A program made the translations under genes and the position numbers. The notes beneath the pieces were generated by a model. That model saw only the letters and a list, made by a program, of their open reading frames with translations. It made no database searches and was not told the origin of the DNA. Positions 1-11,200 of a stretch of 64,000 nt of DNA are shown here, one piece after another. This stretch comes from Azorhizobium doebereinerae UFLA1-100. GTDB lineage: Bacteria; Pseudomonadota; Alphaproteobacteria; Rhizobiales; Xanthobacteraceae. How positions within the stretch are numbered: the first letter of the stretch is position 1; each line of letters starts with the position of its first letter. Where the stretch lies: the NCBI RefSeq assembly GCF_000473085.1, contig NZ_AXBA01000022.1, positions 47,469 through 111,468 on the forward strand, written 5' to 3'.

Positions 1-132
1 GAATTTATGCGCTGACGCCCCGGCTACCTGAGGATGCCGCTGGTGACAAGGGGCCGCGCTCATACCCCAGATCTGCGCTCTGAGCGGAGCCGAGCCCGGC
101 TCCCCTGCGCATGCAAAATTTAAGAGGACGCC

Positions 133-591
133 GTGCTGCGTGACGAGATCAATACAGCGCTCAAAGAGTCGCTGAAGGCCCAGGACAAGTGCCGCACCTC
201 CACCCTGCGGCTCATCAATGCCGCGCTGAAGGACCGGGACATCGACGCCCGCGGCCTCGGCAAGGACCCCATTTCCGACGATGACCTGCGCGCTTTGCTG
301 GCCAAGATGGTCAAGCAGCGCGAGGAAAGCGCGAAAATCTATGCCGACAACGGCCGCCCGGAGCTTGCCGCCCAGGAGCGGGACGAGATCAAGGTCATCC
401 TGGACTTCCTGCCCAAGCAGCTCTCGGAAGAGGACACCCGCGCGGCCATCGCCAAGGTGGTCGCCGAGATCGAGGCCAAGGGCATCAAGGACATGGGCCG
501 GGTGATGGCGGTGCTGAAGGAGCGCCACGCCGGCGCCATCGACTTCGGCAAGGCCTCCGCCTGGGTCAAGGACGCCTTGACGGCGGCGTGA
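133..591 (+). CDS. GatB/YqeY domain-containing protein
   Basis: A 152-residue protein made almost entirely of the YqeY/GatB C-terminal helical domain, the region that in the amidotransferase subunit GatB contacts tRNA. The N-terminus (LRDEINTALKESLKAQD) and the segment around EIKVILDFLPKQLSEE are characteristic of the stand-alone YqeY family, which has about 150 residues, so the gene is complete. The GTG start at 133 is chosen because an AAGAGGA ribosome site lies 5-6 bases upstream. It precedes dnaG and rpoD, an arrangement common in Alphaproteobacteria. Family membership is clear; the biochemical role of stand-alone YqeY (probably tRNA-related) is only inferred. Confidence 0.9.
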   Translation: MLRDEINTALKESLKAQDKCRTSTLRLINAALKDRDIDARGLGKDPISDDDLRALLAKMVKQREESAKIYADNGRPELAAQERDEIKVILDFLPKQLSEEDTRAAIAKVVAEIEAKGIKDMGRVMAVLKERHAGAIDFGKASAWVKDALTAA

Positions 592-737
592 AGACCCGCA
601 GTGAATAACGGGGATAGCGGGCAGCGGCCCGGCATCGGCGTCTCGGCCTGTTCGGCCGGGGCGCGTTTGCTTTTCGCCCGCGTTAGGTTATCCGGCTGAG
701 CCTCCCGCAGCCGCGTGTGGACCCAAGAGCAGCCGGC

Positions 738-2681
738 ATGCGCTTCCCGCCTTCCTTCCTCGATGAGATCCGAACCCGGGTGCCGGTGTCGGACGTGGTC
801 GGGCGGCGGGTCAAGCTCCGCAAGCAGGGCCGCGAGTTCGCCGGCCTCTCGCCCTTCAATGCGGAGAAGACGCCGTCCTTCTTCGTCAACGACCAGAAGG
901 GCTTCTACCACTGCTTCTCCTCCGGCAAGCACGGCGACGTGTTTGATTTCCTGATGGAAACGGAGGGCCTGCCGTTCGGCGAGGCGGTGGAACGCCTTGC
1001 CGCCATGGCCGGCCTCCAGCTGCCGGACGTGACGCCGGAGGTCGCCGCCAAGGAGGCCCGCCGGCGCGGCCTGCACGAGGTGATGGAACTCGCTTCCGCC
1101 TATTTCGAATCGCAATTGCAGGCGCGCGGCGGCGCCAAGGCCCGCGGCTATCTGGCCGACCGGGGCCTCGGCCCATCGACCCAGAAGAAATTCCGTCTGG
1201 GCTACGCGCCGGGCGACCGCTTCGGCCTCAAGGAGGCCCTGGGCAAGGCGGGCGTGCCGGTCTCCGACCTGATCGAGACCGGCATGCTGATCGCCGGCGA
1301 CGATATTCCCGTCCCCTACGACCGCTTCCGCGACCGGGTGATGTTCCCCATCACCGACCTCAAGGGGCGCGTGGTGGCCTTCGGCGGGCGAGCGCTGGAG
1401 AAGGACGTTCCGGCCAAATACCTGAACTCGCCGGAAACCACGCTCTTCCACAAGGGCTCGCTGCTCTACAATGCCTATGCCGCCCGCGCCGCCACCCAGA
1501 AGGGCGCCCCGCTCATCGCCGTGGAAGGCTATGTGGACGTCATCGCCCTGGTGGAGGCGGGCTTCGAGGGCGCGGTCGCCCCGCTCGGCACCGCGCTGAC
1601 CGAGGAGCAGTTGCAACTGCTCTGGCGGATGGCCGACGAGCCGCTGCTGCTGTTCGACGGCGACAAGGCCGGGCGGCGCGCCGCCTTCCGCGCCATCGGG
1701 CTGGCGCTGCCGCACATCAAGCCGGGCAAGAGCCTGTCCTTCGGCACCCTGCCGGACGGTCAGGACCCGGACGACCTCATCCGTTCCGGCGGGCGCGAGG
1801 CCATGGAAGCGGTGCTGACGCAGGCCCAGCCCCTGGCCGCCATGCTGTGGGCGCGGGAAACCGAGGGCGTCAACCTGGAGACGCCGGAGCGCCGGGCCGC
1901 ACTGGAGGCGCGCATCGGCGAGGCGGTGGCCGCCATCCAGGACGAGAATGTCCGCCGCCATTACAAGCAGGACCTCCACGAGCGCCTGAAGCGCCTGCTC
2001 GCGCCCGCCGGGGACGCCCGCCCCCGCCGATTCGAGGGCGGCGGCTGGGCGGCGGCGCCCGGCGGCTTCAACCGCGGCTCCGGCCGAGGCGGGCGCGACG
2101 CACGGTCCGGGCGCGAGCCGCCGCTGATGACCGGGGGGGAGATCGCTCGCAGCGCCGTGGTGCGCGGGCCGCTCGCCAGCCTGCCGCGCAACGAGGCCCT
2201 GCTGCTGTTCTGCCTGCTCAGCCACCCCTGGCTGATGGACGAATATGCCGAGGATGTCTCCGATCTGCCCTTTGCCAACAAGGAGGCGGACCGGCTCCGG
2301 CGGGCCCTGCTGGAAGCCCATCTCGACGGCGCCGATGACGGCGAGACCGTCGGAGCACATCTTTCGCGCGACGAATTGAACGGGCTCGCGCAACGCGTGC
2401 GCGCCCTGGCCAATACCAAGATGGACTGGCCAGTCTATCCCGATGCCGGGCGGGAGGATGTCCGGTTGTGGTGGTTGCAGCGCTCGGCCTTGCATCGCAA
2501 GGCTTACACGCTATCTAGAGAATTACGGGAAGCGGAACGGTCTCTTGGGGACGACCCGAGCGATGCCAACTTCGCTTGGCTGCGCGACGTGCGGGAACGC
2601 CTGTCGGCGGCCGAGGGGACCGAAGCGCTGGTGGAGGGGTTTGGCGCAGCATCCGGGCGCGGGTCATCCCGGTCCGGTTAG
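738..2681 (+). CDS. dnaG: DNA primase
   Basis: Primase that lays down RNA primers for DNA replication, 647 residues, the usual size. The ATG at 738 gives MRFPPSFLDEIR, the standard alphaproteobacterial N-terminus; the GTG seven codons earlier is less likely. Domain order is CHC2-type N-terminal domain (1-95), Toprim catalytic domain with EGYVDVIAL and the metal-binding LLFDGDKAGRR, then a C-terminal helicase-binding region. The zinc site is degenerate: the usual CPFH is SPFN at 38-41, C59 is kept, and the last Cys is Ser62, so zinc binding is unlikely. Related primases of Bradyrhizobium type show the same loss. It lies 146 bases after the YqeY-like gene and 180 before rpoD. Confidence 0.96.
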   Translation: MRFPPSFLDEIRTRVPVSDVVGRRVKLRKQGREFAGLSPFNAEKTPSFFVNDQKGFYHCFSSGKHGDVFDFLMETEGLPFGEAVERLAAMAGLQLPDVTPEVAAKEARRRGLHEVMELASAYFESQLQARGGAKARGYLADRGLGPSTQKKFRLGYAPGDRFGLKEALGKAGVPVSDLIETGMLIAGDDIPVPYDRFRDRVMFPITDLKGRVVAFGGRALEKDVPAKYLNSPETTLFHKGSLLYNAYAARAATQKGAPLIAVEGYVDVIALVEAGFEGAVAPLGTALTEEQLQLLWRMADEPLLLFDGDKAGRRAAFRAIGLALPHIKPGKSLSFGTLPDGQDPDDLIRSGGREAMEAVLTQAQPLAAMLWARETEGVNLETPERRAALEARIGEAVAAIQDENVRRHYKQDLHERLKRLLAPAGDARPRRFEGGGWAAAPGGFNRGSGRGGRDARSGREPPLMTGGEIARSAVVRGPLASLPRNEALLLFCLLSHPWLMDEYAEDVSDLPFANKEADRLRRALLEAHLDGADDGETVGAHLSRDELNGLAQRVRALANTKMDWPVYPDAGREDVRLWWLQRSALHRKAYTLSRELREAERSLGDDPSDANFAWLRDVRERLSAAEGTEALVEGFGAASGRGSSRSG

Positions 2682-2861
2682 CTGCCCTGCGCTTTTTGAA
2701 GGGTTGCCGGGCGTTTTACGGCCCTTTTGGGGTTGGAGCGGCCTTCAGGCTGGTTTAACGGGATCGCCTTACGGTGGCCCGCGTTGAGTTGGGATCAGGT
2801 GGGAGCGCCAGGGCGGCGCGCCGCCTTCTCGCCGCAGGGCGGCGATGTGCAGGAGATGTCC

Positions 2862-4855
<1,994 letters not shown>

Positions 4856-4859
<4 letters not shown>

Positions 4860-5749
4860 GGCATCGCGGCAATCTCCAGGGCAATCAAGCGAAGTCGTTG
4901 GCAAGCGGCGACGACTTCGCTCACCACGTCCAATTGCTCGGAGAGCGGTTGCCCCCACGAGGCCGTTTTCACGGGGATGCCGAGCATCCCCGTGCTCGCC
5001 TTTGAACGATCGACCAGCCCCACTTTGTCTTTAAGGATCCCTATCCGACTACGATGATCTCCCATTATCTCAAGATCGACCAGATCCTGACTCACCTTCC
5101 AAAATATTGAGAAGCCAGTCGGCCTATCTGCCCATTTAACAGACAGGCCATAGGCATCTCCCGTTGGATCGTGACTAAATTCGGGGGCATTACCCCTTAG
5201 GAAGTTTGAAAAATCTTCAGAGAAACTCTTAACCTCTATCTTGGACGCAGACGTTATTTTACTCACATTCTCCAAGCAGGAGCGAAGAGCGGATGCACGC
5301 CAGTTGGCGTGAGATCCATTTTTCTGCGCGAACCATGAGGCAATGTCATCAATTGCAAGCTGGCAATGCCACGTATCGCTCTTGGGAACACTTGAGAGGT
5401 ATGTGTTCGGCGCAATCAGGACGAGCTTGTATTCCGCAGCCAATCCCTCACCCACAAGCTCATTCGCTCGCTCGTGATACCTGTCACACTGAGCATCGGC
5501 AAAACGTGCACTGATCTTGTCTTCGATCAGCACCGCAATCCGCGTTCCGGCCTTATCGAAATAGACAAGAACGTCAGTCTCACCCCATTTTGCGTTCACT
5601 TTTGCTGACACAGAATGCTCAGCTTTCAAAAAATCAGCTCCATCAATACCGACCTGAGCGGCTAGCCAGTTCGCAAATCCTGTATCTGAATAGAGTTCTT
5701 CAAGGATAAAAAGATCGACGTCGCGTTCCTGCATTTTGAAGGGCGCCAT
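4856..5749 (-). CDS. PD-(D/E)XK nuclease superfamily protein, cargo of the rpoD insertion
   Basis: A 297-residue protein with a probable PD-(D/E)XK core: GETD (D59), then a hydrophobic strand, then IEDK (E76, K78), followed by a helix with Q87, R90 and Y91, the layout of PDDEXK_4-like nucleases. The C-terminal half is not recognised. The ATG at 5749 is chosen because GAGGA lies eight bases upstream; ATGs at 5764 and 5734 have weaker sites. Base composition is much lower in GC than the surroundings, suggesting transfer. The stop TAG (4856-4858) overlaps the rpoD stop on the opposite strand by two bases, so the genes are convergent with no terminator between them. A defence role against phage or foreign DNA is plausible but inferred only from fold and context. 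Confidence 0.75.
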
Positions 5750-5791
5750 GCATTTATTCCTCATTCGGTCCATGGGCACATTGATAGGTAA

Positions 5792-5819
5792 CATATGGCA
5801 GCCATAGCCACTTGAGCAA
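5792..5819 (-). promoter_or_regulatory. Possible promoter of the nuclease-like gene
   Basis: On the minus strand TTGCTC (5819-5814) and CATATG (5797-5792) are separated by 16 bases and lie about 45 bases before the preferred start codon. This is the only AT-rich stretch between the gene and the displaced rpoD fragment. The match to a sigma-70 promoter is weak and unsupported by other data. Confidence 0.3.
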
Positions 5820-5846
5820 ATGTCCGCTTCACCGGCTAACGCTTCC

Positions 5847-5968
5847 AGGAAGTGGGTCAGCAGTTCTCGGTGACCCGCGAGCGCATCCGCCAGATCGAGG
5901 CGAAGGCGCTGCGCCAGCTGAAGCACCCTTCTCGCTCGCGCAAGCTGCGCAGCTTCCTGGACAACTGA
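5847..5968 (+). pseudogene. Displaced 3' fragment of the original rpoD
   Basis: This 122-base fragment encodes the last 39 residues of RpoD in frame ([15 protein letters not shown] onward) and ends in TGA. It has no start codon, ribosome site or upstream domain, so it is a remnant. It differs from the functional end by one residue (Gln for Lys) and several silent bases. A strong hairpin terminator follows 29 bases after its stop, which is what is expected after the real rpoD and is absent after 4859, so I take this as the ancestral terminus. Confidence 0.88.
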
Positions 5969-5997
5969 GCGCCCCGCGCTCAGGCCATGCAAAGCCA

Positions 5998-6030
5998 AAG
6001 GGCCCGGCGCAGCACGCCGGGCCCTTGTCG
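5998..6030 (+). terminator. rpoD: Rho-independent terminator, probably the original rpoD terminator
   Basis: A perfect 12-bp stem (AAGGGCCCGGCG, loop CAGCA, CGCCGGGCCCTT at 5998-6026) is followed by a short T-containing tail. It lies just after the displaced rpoD end. Transcripts from rpoD must now cross the inserted gene in antisense direction to reach it. Confidence 0.85.
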
Positions 6031-6120
6031 TTTCCGCCCCGCCGATGGCCCCGCCGCTCCCGCCGGCCGCCGCGGTGCAGCCACAGCCATGCACAAGCTT
6101 AGGGCTGCAACCTCGACGCC

Positions 6121-6228
6121 ATGATCGAGCGTCCGCATGCCACGCCCTTTCCGGAAGCCGGCCTGATCTGCGCCCTCCTGGTCGCCGCCTGCGCGGTGGT
6201 GGCGTTCGCCACCTTCGCCAGCGCCTGA
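6121..6228 (+). CDS. Possible 35-residue membrane peptide
   Basis: A short frame starting MIERPHATPFPEAG and continuing as one hydrophobic segment rich in Ala and Val (about residues 14-35). No clear ribosome site precedes the ATG, and the peptide matches nothing I recognise. It sits between the rpoD terminator and another small membrane protein on the opposite strand. It may be a real small membrane protein or chance. Confidence 0.3.
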   Translation: MIERPHATPFPEAGLICALLVAACAVVAFATFASA

Positions 6229-6274
6229 CAGAGCCGGATCATCGGCCGCCGCTGCCCGGCCGCCGCCGGACGGC

Positions 6275-6379
6275 TCAGCGCGGCTTGCGCGTCTGAATCT
6301 CGCCCCAGGCCAGCGCGCCGGCGAACAGGATGAACAATCCCAGCACCCCGGCGATGAAGAAGGCCGCTTCTGTCGTCAT
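6275..6379 (-). CDS. Small single-pass membrane protein (34 residues)
   Basis: The peptide begins MTTEAAFFIAGVLGLF, has one transmembrane stretch (about 4-23) and ends with a charged tail (EIQTRKPR), so an inside-positive C-terminus is likely. A purine-rich GGGGGGA site lies eight bases before the ATG. Short proteins of this form are widespread in Alphaproteobacteria, but no function is known to me. It is divergently placed relative to the peptide-binding protein gene at 6565, leaving about 185 bases for promoters. Confidence 0.6.
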   Translation of the reverse strand: MTTEAAFFIAGVLGLFILFAGALAWGEIQTRKPR

Positions 6380-6564
6380 GCCAAAATCCCCCCTTTATTG
6401 CAGCGCTGCGAAGGCTAAGCCCGCGCGACCGGCCGGCTTTGATCGAAATCAAGGCAGCGCCCGCCGGGGCGCCGCCGGCCGCGGATCACTCCCCCATGGG
6501 CATGGGACTTGCTTCTCCGGAGGCGCACCGCCGCCACCGGCGGCGGGGATCTGGAGGACACGGC

Positions 6565-8184
6565 ATGACAGCGGAACTGCCCATGGACCGGAGAACGCTC
6601 CTGAAGGGCACGGGCACGGTCGGGCTCGCCATGCTCCTGGGCGGCGGGGCTTCCGCGCAGAACCGCAACGACACCCTGCTGGTGGTGCAGGAACTGGGGC
6701 CCAACAGCCTGGACATGCACGGCGTCGGCTCCAACCAGACCGTCAACGGCCTCTCCTGGAACACCTACGACCGGCTGCTCACCTATGCCGCGACCACGCT
6801 GCCGGACGGCACGCTGTCCTATGACCGCGCCACCCTCGCGCCCGAGCTGGCCGAGCGCTGGGAGGAGGCGGCGGACGGCATGTCCTGCACCTTCCATCTG
6901 CGCAAGGACGCGGTGTTCCACGACGGCACGCCGGTCACCGCGAAGGATGTGAAATGGTCGTTCGACCGCGCGGTCAGCGTCGGCGGCTTCCCCACCTTCC
7001 AGATGTCGGCCGGCTCGCTGGAGAAGAAGGAGCAGTTCGTGGTGGTCGACGACCACACCTTCCGCATCGACTATCTGCGCAAGGACAAACTGCTGCTGTT
7101 CAATGTCGCCGTGGTGGTGCCCTTCATCCTCAATTCGGCGCTGGCCCAGAAAAACGCCACGGCGGACGATCCTTGGGCAATGGTCTGGCTCAAGTCGAAC
7201 ACCGCCGGCGGCGGCGCCTACAAGGTGGAAAGCTGGAAGCCCGGCACCGAGACCATCCTCACCCGCTTCGACGGCTGGAAGAACGGCAAGGCGCCGGCGA
7301 TCCGCCGCATCATCATCCGCGACGTGCCCTCCGCCGGCACCCGCCGCGCCATGCTGGAACGGGGCGACGCGGACCTCTCCGCCGGCTTCCCGCCCAAGGA
7401 TTTCGAGCAGCTCATCAAGGAGGGCAAGCTCAAGGTGGTGGGGATGCCGATCCCCAACTGCCTCTGGTACATCGCCCTCAACACCGCCAAGCCGCCGTTC
7501 GACAATGTGAAGCTGCGTCAGGCGGTGGCATGGGCCCTGCCCTACCAGCAGATCCAGGACAACGCCTTCTTCGGCAGGGCCAAGCCCATGTATGGCGCGT
7601 CAAGCGCCACGCCGGCAGAGCCGGTGTGGCCGCAGCCCTTCCCCTTCACCACCGATCTCGACAAGGCCAAGGCGCTTCTGGCGGAGGCGGGCTTTCCCAA
7701 CGGGCTCGACACCACCCTGTCGCTGGACGTGGGCACGGCGACCGTAGGCGAGCCGACCGCGCTGCTGATCCAGGAGAACCTCGCCAAGATCGGCATCCGC
7801 GCCACGGTGGAGAAGATCCCCGGCGCCAACTGGCGCACCACGCTGAACAAGAAAGAGCTGCCCATGGCGCTCAATCGGTTCAGCGGCTGGCTGGATTACC
7901 CCGAATACTATTTCTACTGGAACCTGCACGGCAACAATTCGATCTTCAACATCTCGGCCTACAAGAACCCCGAGATGGACAAGCTGATCGACACCGCCCG
8001 CTTCAGCGCCGACAAGGCGGAATACGCGGCGGCGGTGAAGGCCTTCATCGCCTTGTGCATGGCCGATGTGCCGATCCTCCCGCTGAACCAGCCGATGCAC
8101 GACGTCGCCATGCAGAAGGCCGTGTCGGGCTATGAATTCTGGTTCCATCGCGAGCCGGACTACCGGCAGTTCACCAAGGGCTGA
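6565..8184 (+). CDS. ABC transporter substrate-binding protein, family 5 (peptide/nickel type), Tat-exported
   Basis: Periplasmic binding protein of 539 residues that captures a ligand for an ABC importer. The start at 6565 has GGAGGA six bases upstream. The N-terminus carries a twin-arginine signal (MDRRTLLKGTG, Arg at 9-10) and a likely cleavage after ASA near residue 30. The body shows the family-5 pattern: PNSLDMH, NTYDRLLTY, LAERWEEAADGMSCTFHLRKD and FHDGTPVTAKDVKWSFDRA. No permease or ATPase gene is adjacent, so its transporter must be encoded elsewhere or it is an orphan. The ligand cannot be told from sequence; dipeptides, opines or other small solutes are possible. Confidence 0.9.
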   Translation: MTAELPMDRRTLLKGTGTVGLAMLLGGGASAQNRNDTLLVVQELGPNSLDMHGVGSNQTVNGLSWNTYDRLLTYAATTLPDGTLSYDRATLAPELAERWEEAADGMSCTFHLRKDAVFHDGTPVTAKDVKWSFDRAVSVGGFPTFQMSAGSLEKKEQFVVVDDHTFRIDYLRKDKLLLFNVAVVVPFILNSALAQKNATADDPWAMVWLKSNTAGGGAYKVESWKPGTETILTRFDGWKNGKAPAIRRIIIRDVPSAGTRRAMLERGDADLSAGFPPKDFEQLIKEGKLKVVGMPIPNCLWYIALNTAKPPFDNVKLRQAVAWALPYQQIQDNAFFGRAKPMYGASSATPAEPVWPQPFPFTTDLDKAKALLAEAGFPNGLDTTLSLDVGTATVGEPTALLIQENLAKIGIRATVEKIPGANWRTTLNKKELPMALNRFSGWLDYPEYYFYWNLHGNNSIFNISAYKNPEMDKLIDTARFSADKAEYAAAVKAFIALCMADVPILPLNQPMHDVAMQKAVSGYEFWFHREPDYRQFTKG

Positions 8185-8197
8185 TCGGGGGCAGACG

Positions 8198-8221
8198 GGG
8201 CCGGTCCGCACGGACCGGCCC
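8198..8221. terminator. Hairpin between convergent genes
   Basis: A perfect 11-bp stem (GGGCCGGTCCG, loop CA, CGGACCGGCCC) lies between the ends of the binding-protein gene and the convergent autotransporter gene. There is no long T tract on either side, so it may act as a weak bidirectional terminator. Confidence 0.5.
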
Positions 8222-8244
8222 GGATGCCTCAGAAGCGCCGGTCA

Positions 8245-11200
8245 TCAGAAGCGCCAGGAGAACGCACCCTTCACCGCCGTCTCGGTGAAGCCGGAGGCCA
8301 GTTGGCCGTTATAGGCGAGGCTCACCTCCACCGTGTCGCTGAGGCGGGCGCCGAGGCCCGCGCCCAGCACCAGGGCATCCTGCGCCAGCGGCGCGCCGGC
8401 CACCGTGAAGGGCGCCGAGCCGGCCGTGAAGGCGAGCGTCGTGGTGGGCGTGACGTCGCCGAAGGCGTGCTGCCAGCCGATGGTGCCGGACAGCGTGAGC
8501 GGCAGCGCCGAACCCGCCGCGATCACCGCCCGCGCCTTGAGGCCCAGCGTGCTGCTCAGCGTGTCGAAATGGGCGTCCTGAGCGGTGAGCGCCGCCGCGC
8601 CCGTCTCGGTGAAGCCGTTGGTGGCCAGCGCCGTATAGGCGAGGCCCGCGAACGGCTCCAGCGTCAGCGGAACGCCCGCCCCCTTCACGTTCCAGCCATA
8701 GCCGATCTCGCCGAACAGCTGCGCCGTACCGGCGGAATAGCCCGCGCCATAGCCTGCCACCTGCCCCGGCACCATCACCGTGCGCGACACGGACAGGTCG
8801 TGCCAGCCATAGGCCGCACCCGCCCGCAGGTTGAAGGCACCGGAGGCGTCCGCCCCGAAGCTGCGGCCGGCATAGAGCGCGACGTCGTAGTTGTCGCTCG
8901 AACCGGAGCCCGGCAGGCTGTCGGTGCTGAAGTCGGACTGGCTGAAGCCGCCGGCAAAGCCCAGCCGCCAGTCGGAAACGGAACCATCGAGACCGATGAG
9001 GAAGCCGCCGATGGAGCGGGTGACGGCGGAGGCGTTGCCGTCGCTCCCCGTGCTGCCCCAGCCGCCATAGGCCTGCGCCCACAGCGTGGTGCCGGCGCGA
9101 TCCAGCGCCACCGTCTGCGCCGTGCCCGGCGTGCCGGTGGCCGCCTGCTCCAGACGGCCGAGCACGGCGCCGCGCACATAAGCGGACTGCACCTGGAGCA
9201 CGCTCTGAGCGGAGGCATAGATCTCGCCGGTGAGGCTGGAGAGAGCGGCGGGCGCGGCCGCCCCTCCCATCAGCGCCAGGCTCTGCATCAGCGGGCTGGC
9301 GGTGGGCAGCGTGTCCGCCGCACGTCCCGCCGCCGCCGCATTGGCGGTCGGCGCGAAGGCGGCATAGGAGACCGCGCTGCGGGTCAGCGTCAGCGTTCCG
9401 GTGCCGCCCATCGTGCCGGCGAGAAAGGGATAGGTGGCCCCCGCCGTGCCGAAGAACGGGCTGGCCACTGTGAAGTCCGAAGCGATATTGCCGGCGGTGA
9501 TCACCTGATAACTGGCGCCGAGCCGGGCGGTGAAGCCGGCGCCCAGCACCGGCACCAGCGTCGCGCCGCCGGCGGTGAGCGTGCCGCCGACGACCAACTG
9601 GTCGGAGGTGCCCGGCGCGCCCAGTTCGACTAGCAGCGTGGACCCCGGCTGGAAGGTGGCGTTGCCGGCCACCGTCTGCACGCCGATGGAATTGCCCGGC
9701 GAAACCGTGCCGCCCGGCCGCACCACCAGGGAACCCATCGCACCGTTGCCGCCGAGAATGCCGGAATTATCCACCGCGCCGGTGACGGCGCCGTTGTTGG
9801 TGAAGAGGCCGCTATTGGCGACGTTGCCGCTGAACACGCCGGTGTTGATGGTGGTGCCCGTGTTGGTGAAGCTGGCGGCCACCGTGCCGCTGTTGATCGT
9901 CGTGCCGGCATTGGTCACGCCCACGCCCGCAGGGGCGGCGAACGTCCCCTGGTTGATGAGCGTCTGCCCGGCGGCAACATTGTAGCCGCCATTGGCGTCG
10001 ATGAAGGTGGCGCCCTGGAGCACGCTCAGCGAGCCGATCAGCGTGCCGTTGAGCACGGTGACGCCCTGCGCCGCCACCGTCCCGCCGGACTGCGTGAGGT
10101 GGCCGTTCAGATAGATCACCCCGCCCTTGAGGGTCAGGCTGCCGATGCCGGTGATGTCGCCGTTGAAATTGGCCGTGGAACTGGTGAGGACGGTGCTGTT
10201 GGCCAGCAGCAGCACCGGCAGGTCGGTGGAGAAGTCCGCCGTCAGCGATAGCGTTCCCTGGGCGGCGATCATCTGCGTCACCTGGGCCGTGCTGCCCGGA
10301 TAGTAATTGAGCGCGAGACCAATGAAGCCGCCGTCGGCGTCATACAGCACGTTGTAGCCGGCATAGGTGTGCACGCTGGAATTCACGAACGTGCCGTTCT
10401 GGGTGTAGACGTTCACGCCGTCCGGCGTCTGCGGGTTAGACATGTCGCCGATGCGGAAGCTGTAGGTGGCGATGCCGCCCTCGATGACCAGCGTCACCAG
10501 CGTGCCGTTGGAGGACACCACCGTGCTGCCCTTCGGCAGGCCGATGAAGGCGTCGGTGACGCCGGTGTCCATCAGCAGCGTGCCGGTGCCGCTGGCCTTG
10601 TCCACGGTCACGGTGGCCTGCACCGCCTGCCAGGTGGTGCCGGTCTGCGCCGGCCCCAGCGTGAGCTGCGCATAGCTGTAGCCGGCGGCGGTATTGGCCC
10701 CGGTCAGGCCGAGCACGACGCCCGTGGGCGTGACGATGTAGCCGTTGCGATAGGTGCTGGCGCTGGTCCCGTCGATGTTGAGGAAGGGATTGTAGGCCTG
10801 CGGCGTCGCGGCCGCGCTGTTGAGCAAGGCGACCGCCGTCGCGGCATTGGACGTGTCCACGGTGCCGGTGCCCATGGTGTTGCGGTCGAAACCCACGCCC
10901 ATCATCAGCGTGTTGAACTTCGCCCCGGCCGCATCGCAATTGGCGCTGTTGCCGCCGCCGCCGAGGCATTGCGCCTCGGTCACCACCAGGATCGGCAGCG
11001 TCGCCGTCACCGTCGTCGCGACGCCGTGCGCGTCCACGCCGTTCTGGAAGGTGAGCGTCTCGGTGCGGAAATAGCCCGTCACCAGCAGGCCGGTGCTGTT
11101 GTAGAACACCCAGCCCGGCGTGCCGGTGAGGGTCGCCGCATTGAGACCCAGTTGGTTGGCGGAGACCACGAAGCCGGTGGAACCGGTGTCCATCGTCGGG

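Noticed and set aside
339..2495. Very long minus-strand open frames opposite dnaG, and similar ones opposite rpoD, maeB, ppk, aspS and others
   Set aside because: They mirror the GC-rich third codon positions of the real genes, have repetitive Arg/Gly/His-rich translations and no recognisable domains.
5847..5968. The rpoD fragment as evidence of a frameshift or sequencing error in rpoD
   Set aside because: The upstream rpoD is intact to its own stop, and the fragment has a different stop and silent changes, so it is a second copy.
5750..6094. Upstream extension of the nuclease-like gene to a 412-residue protein
   Set aside because: The extra residues are antisense to the displaced rpoD end and its terminator; a good ribosome site supports the start at 5749.
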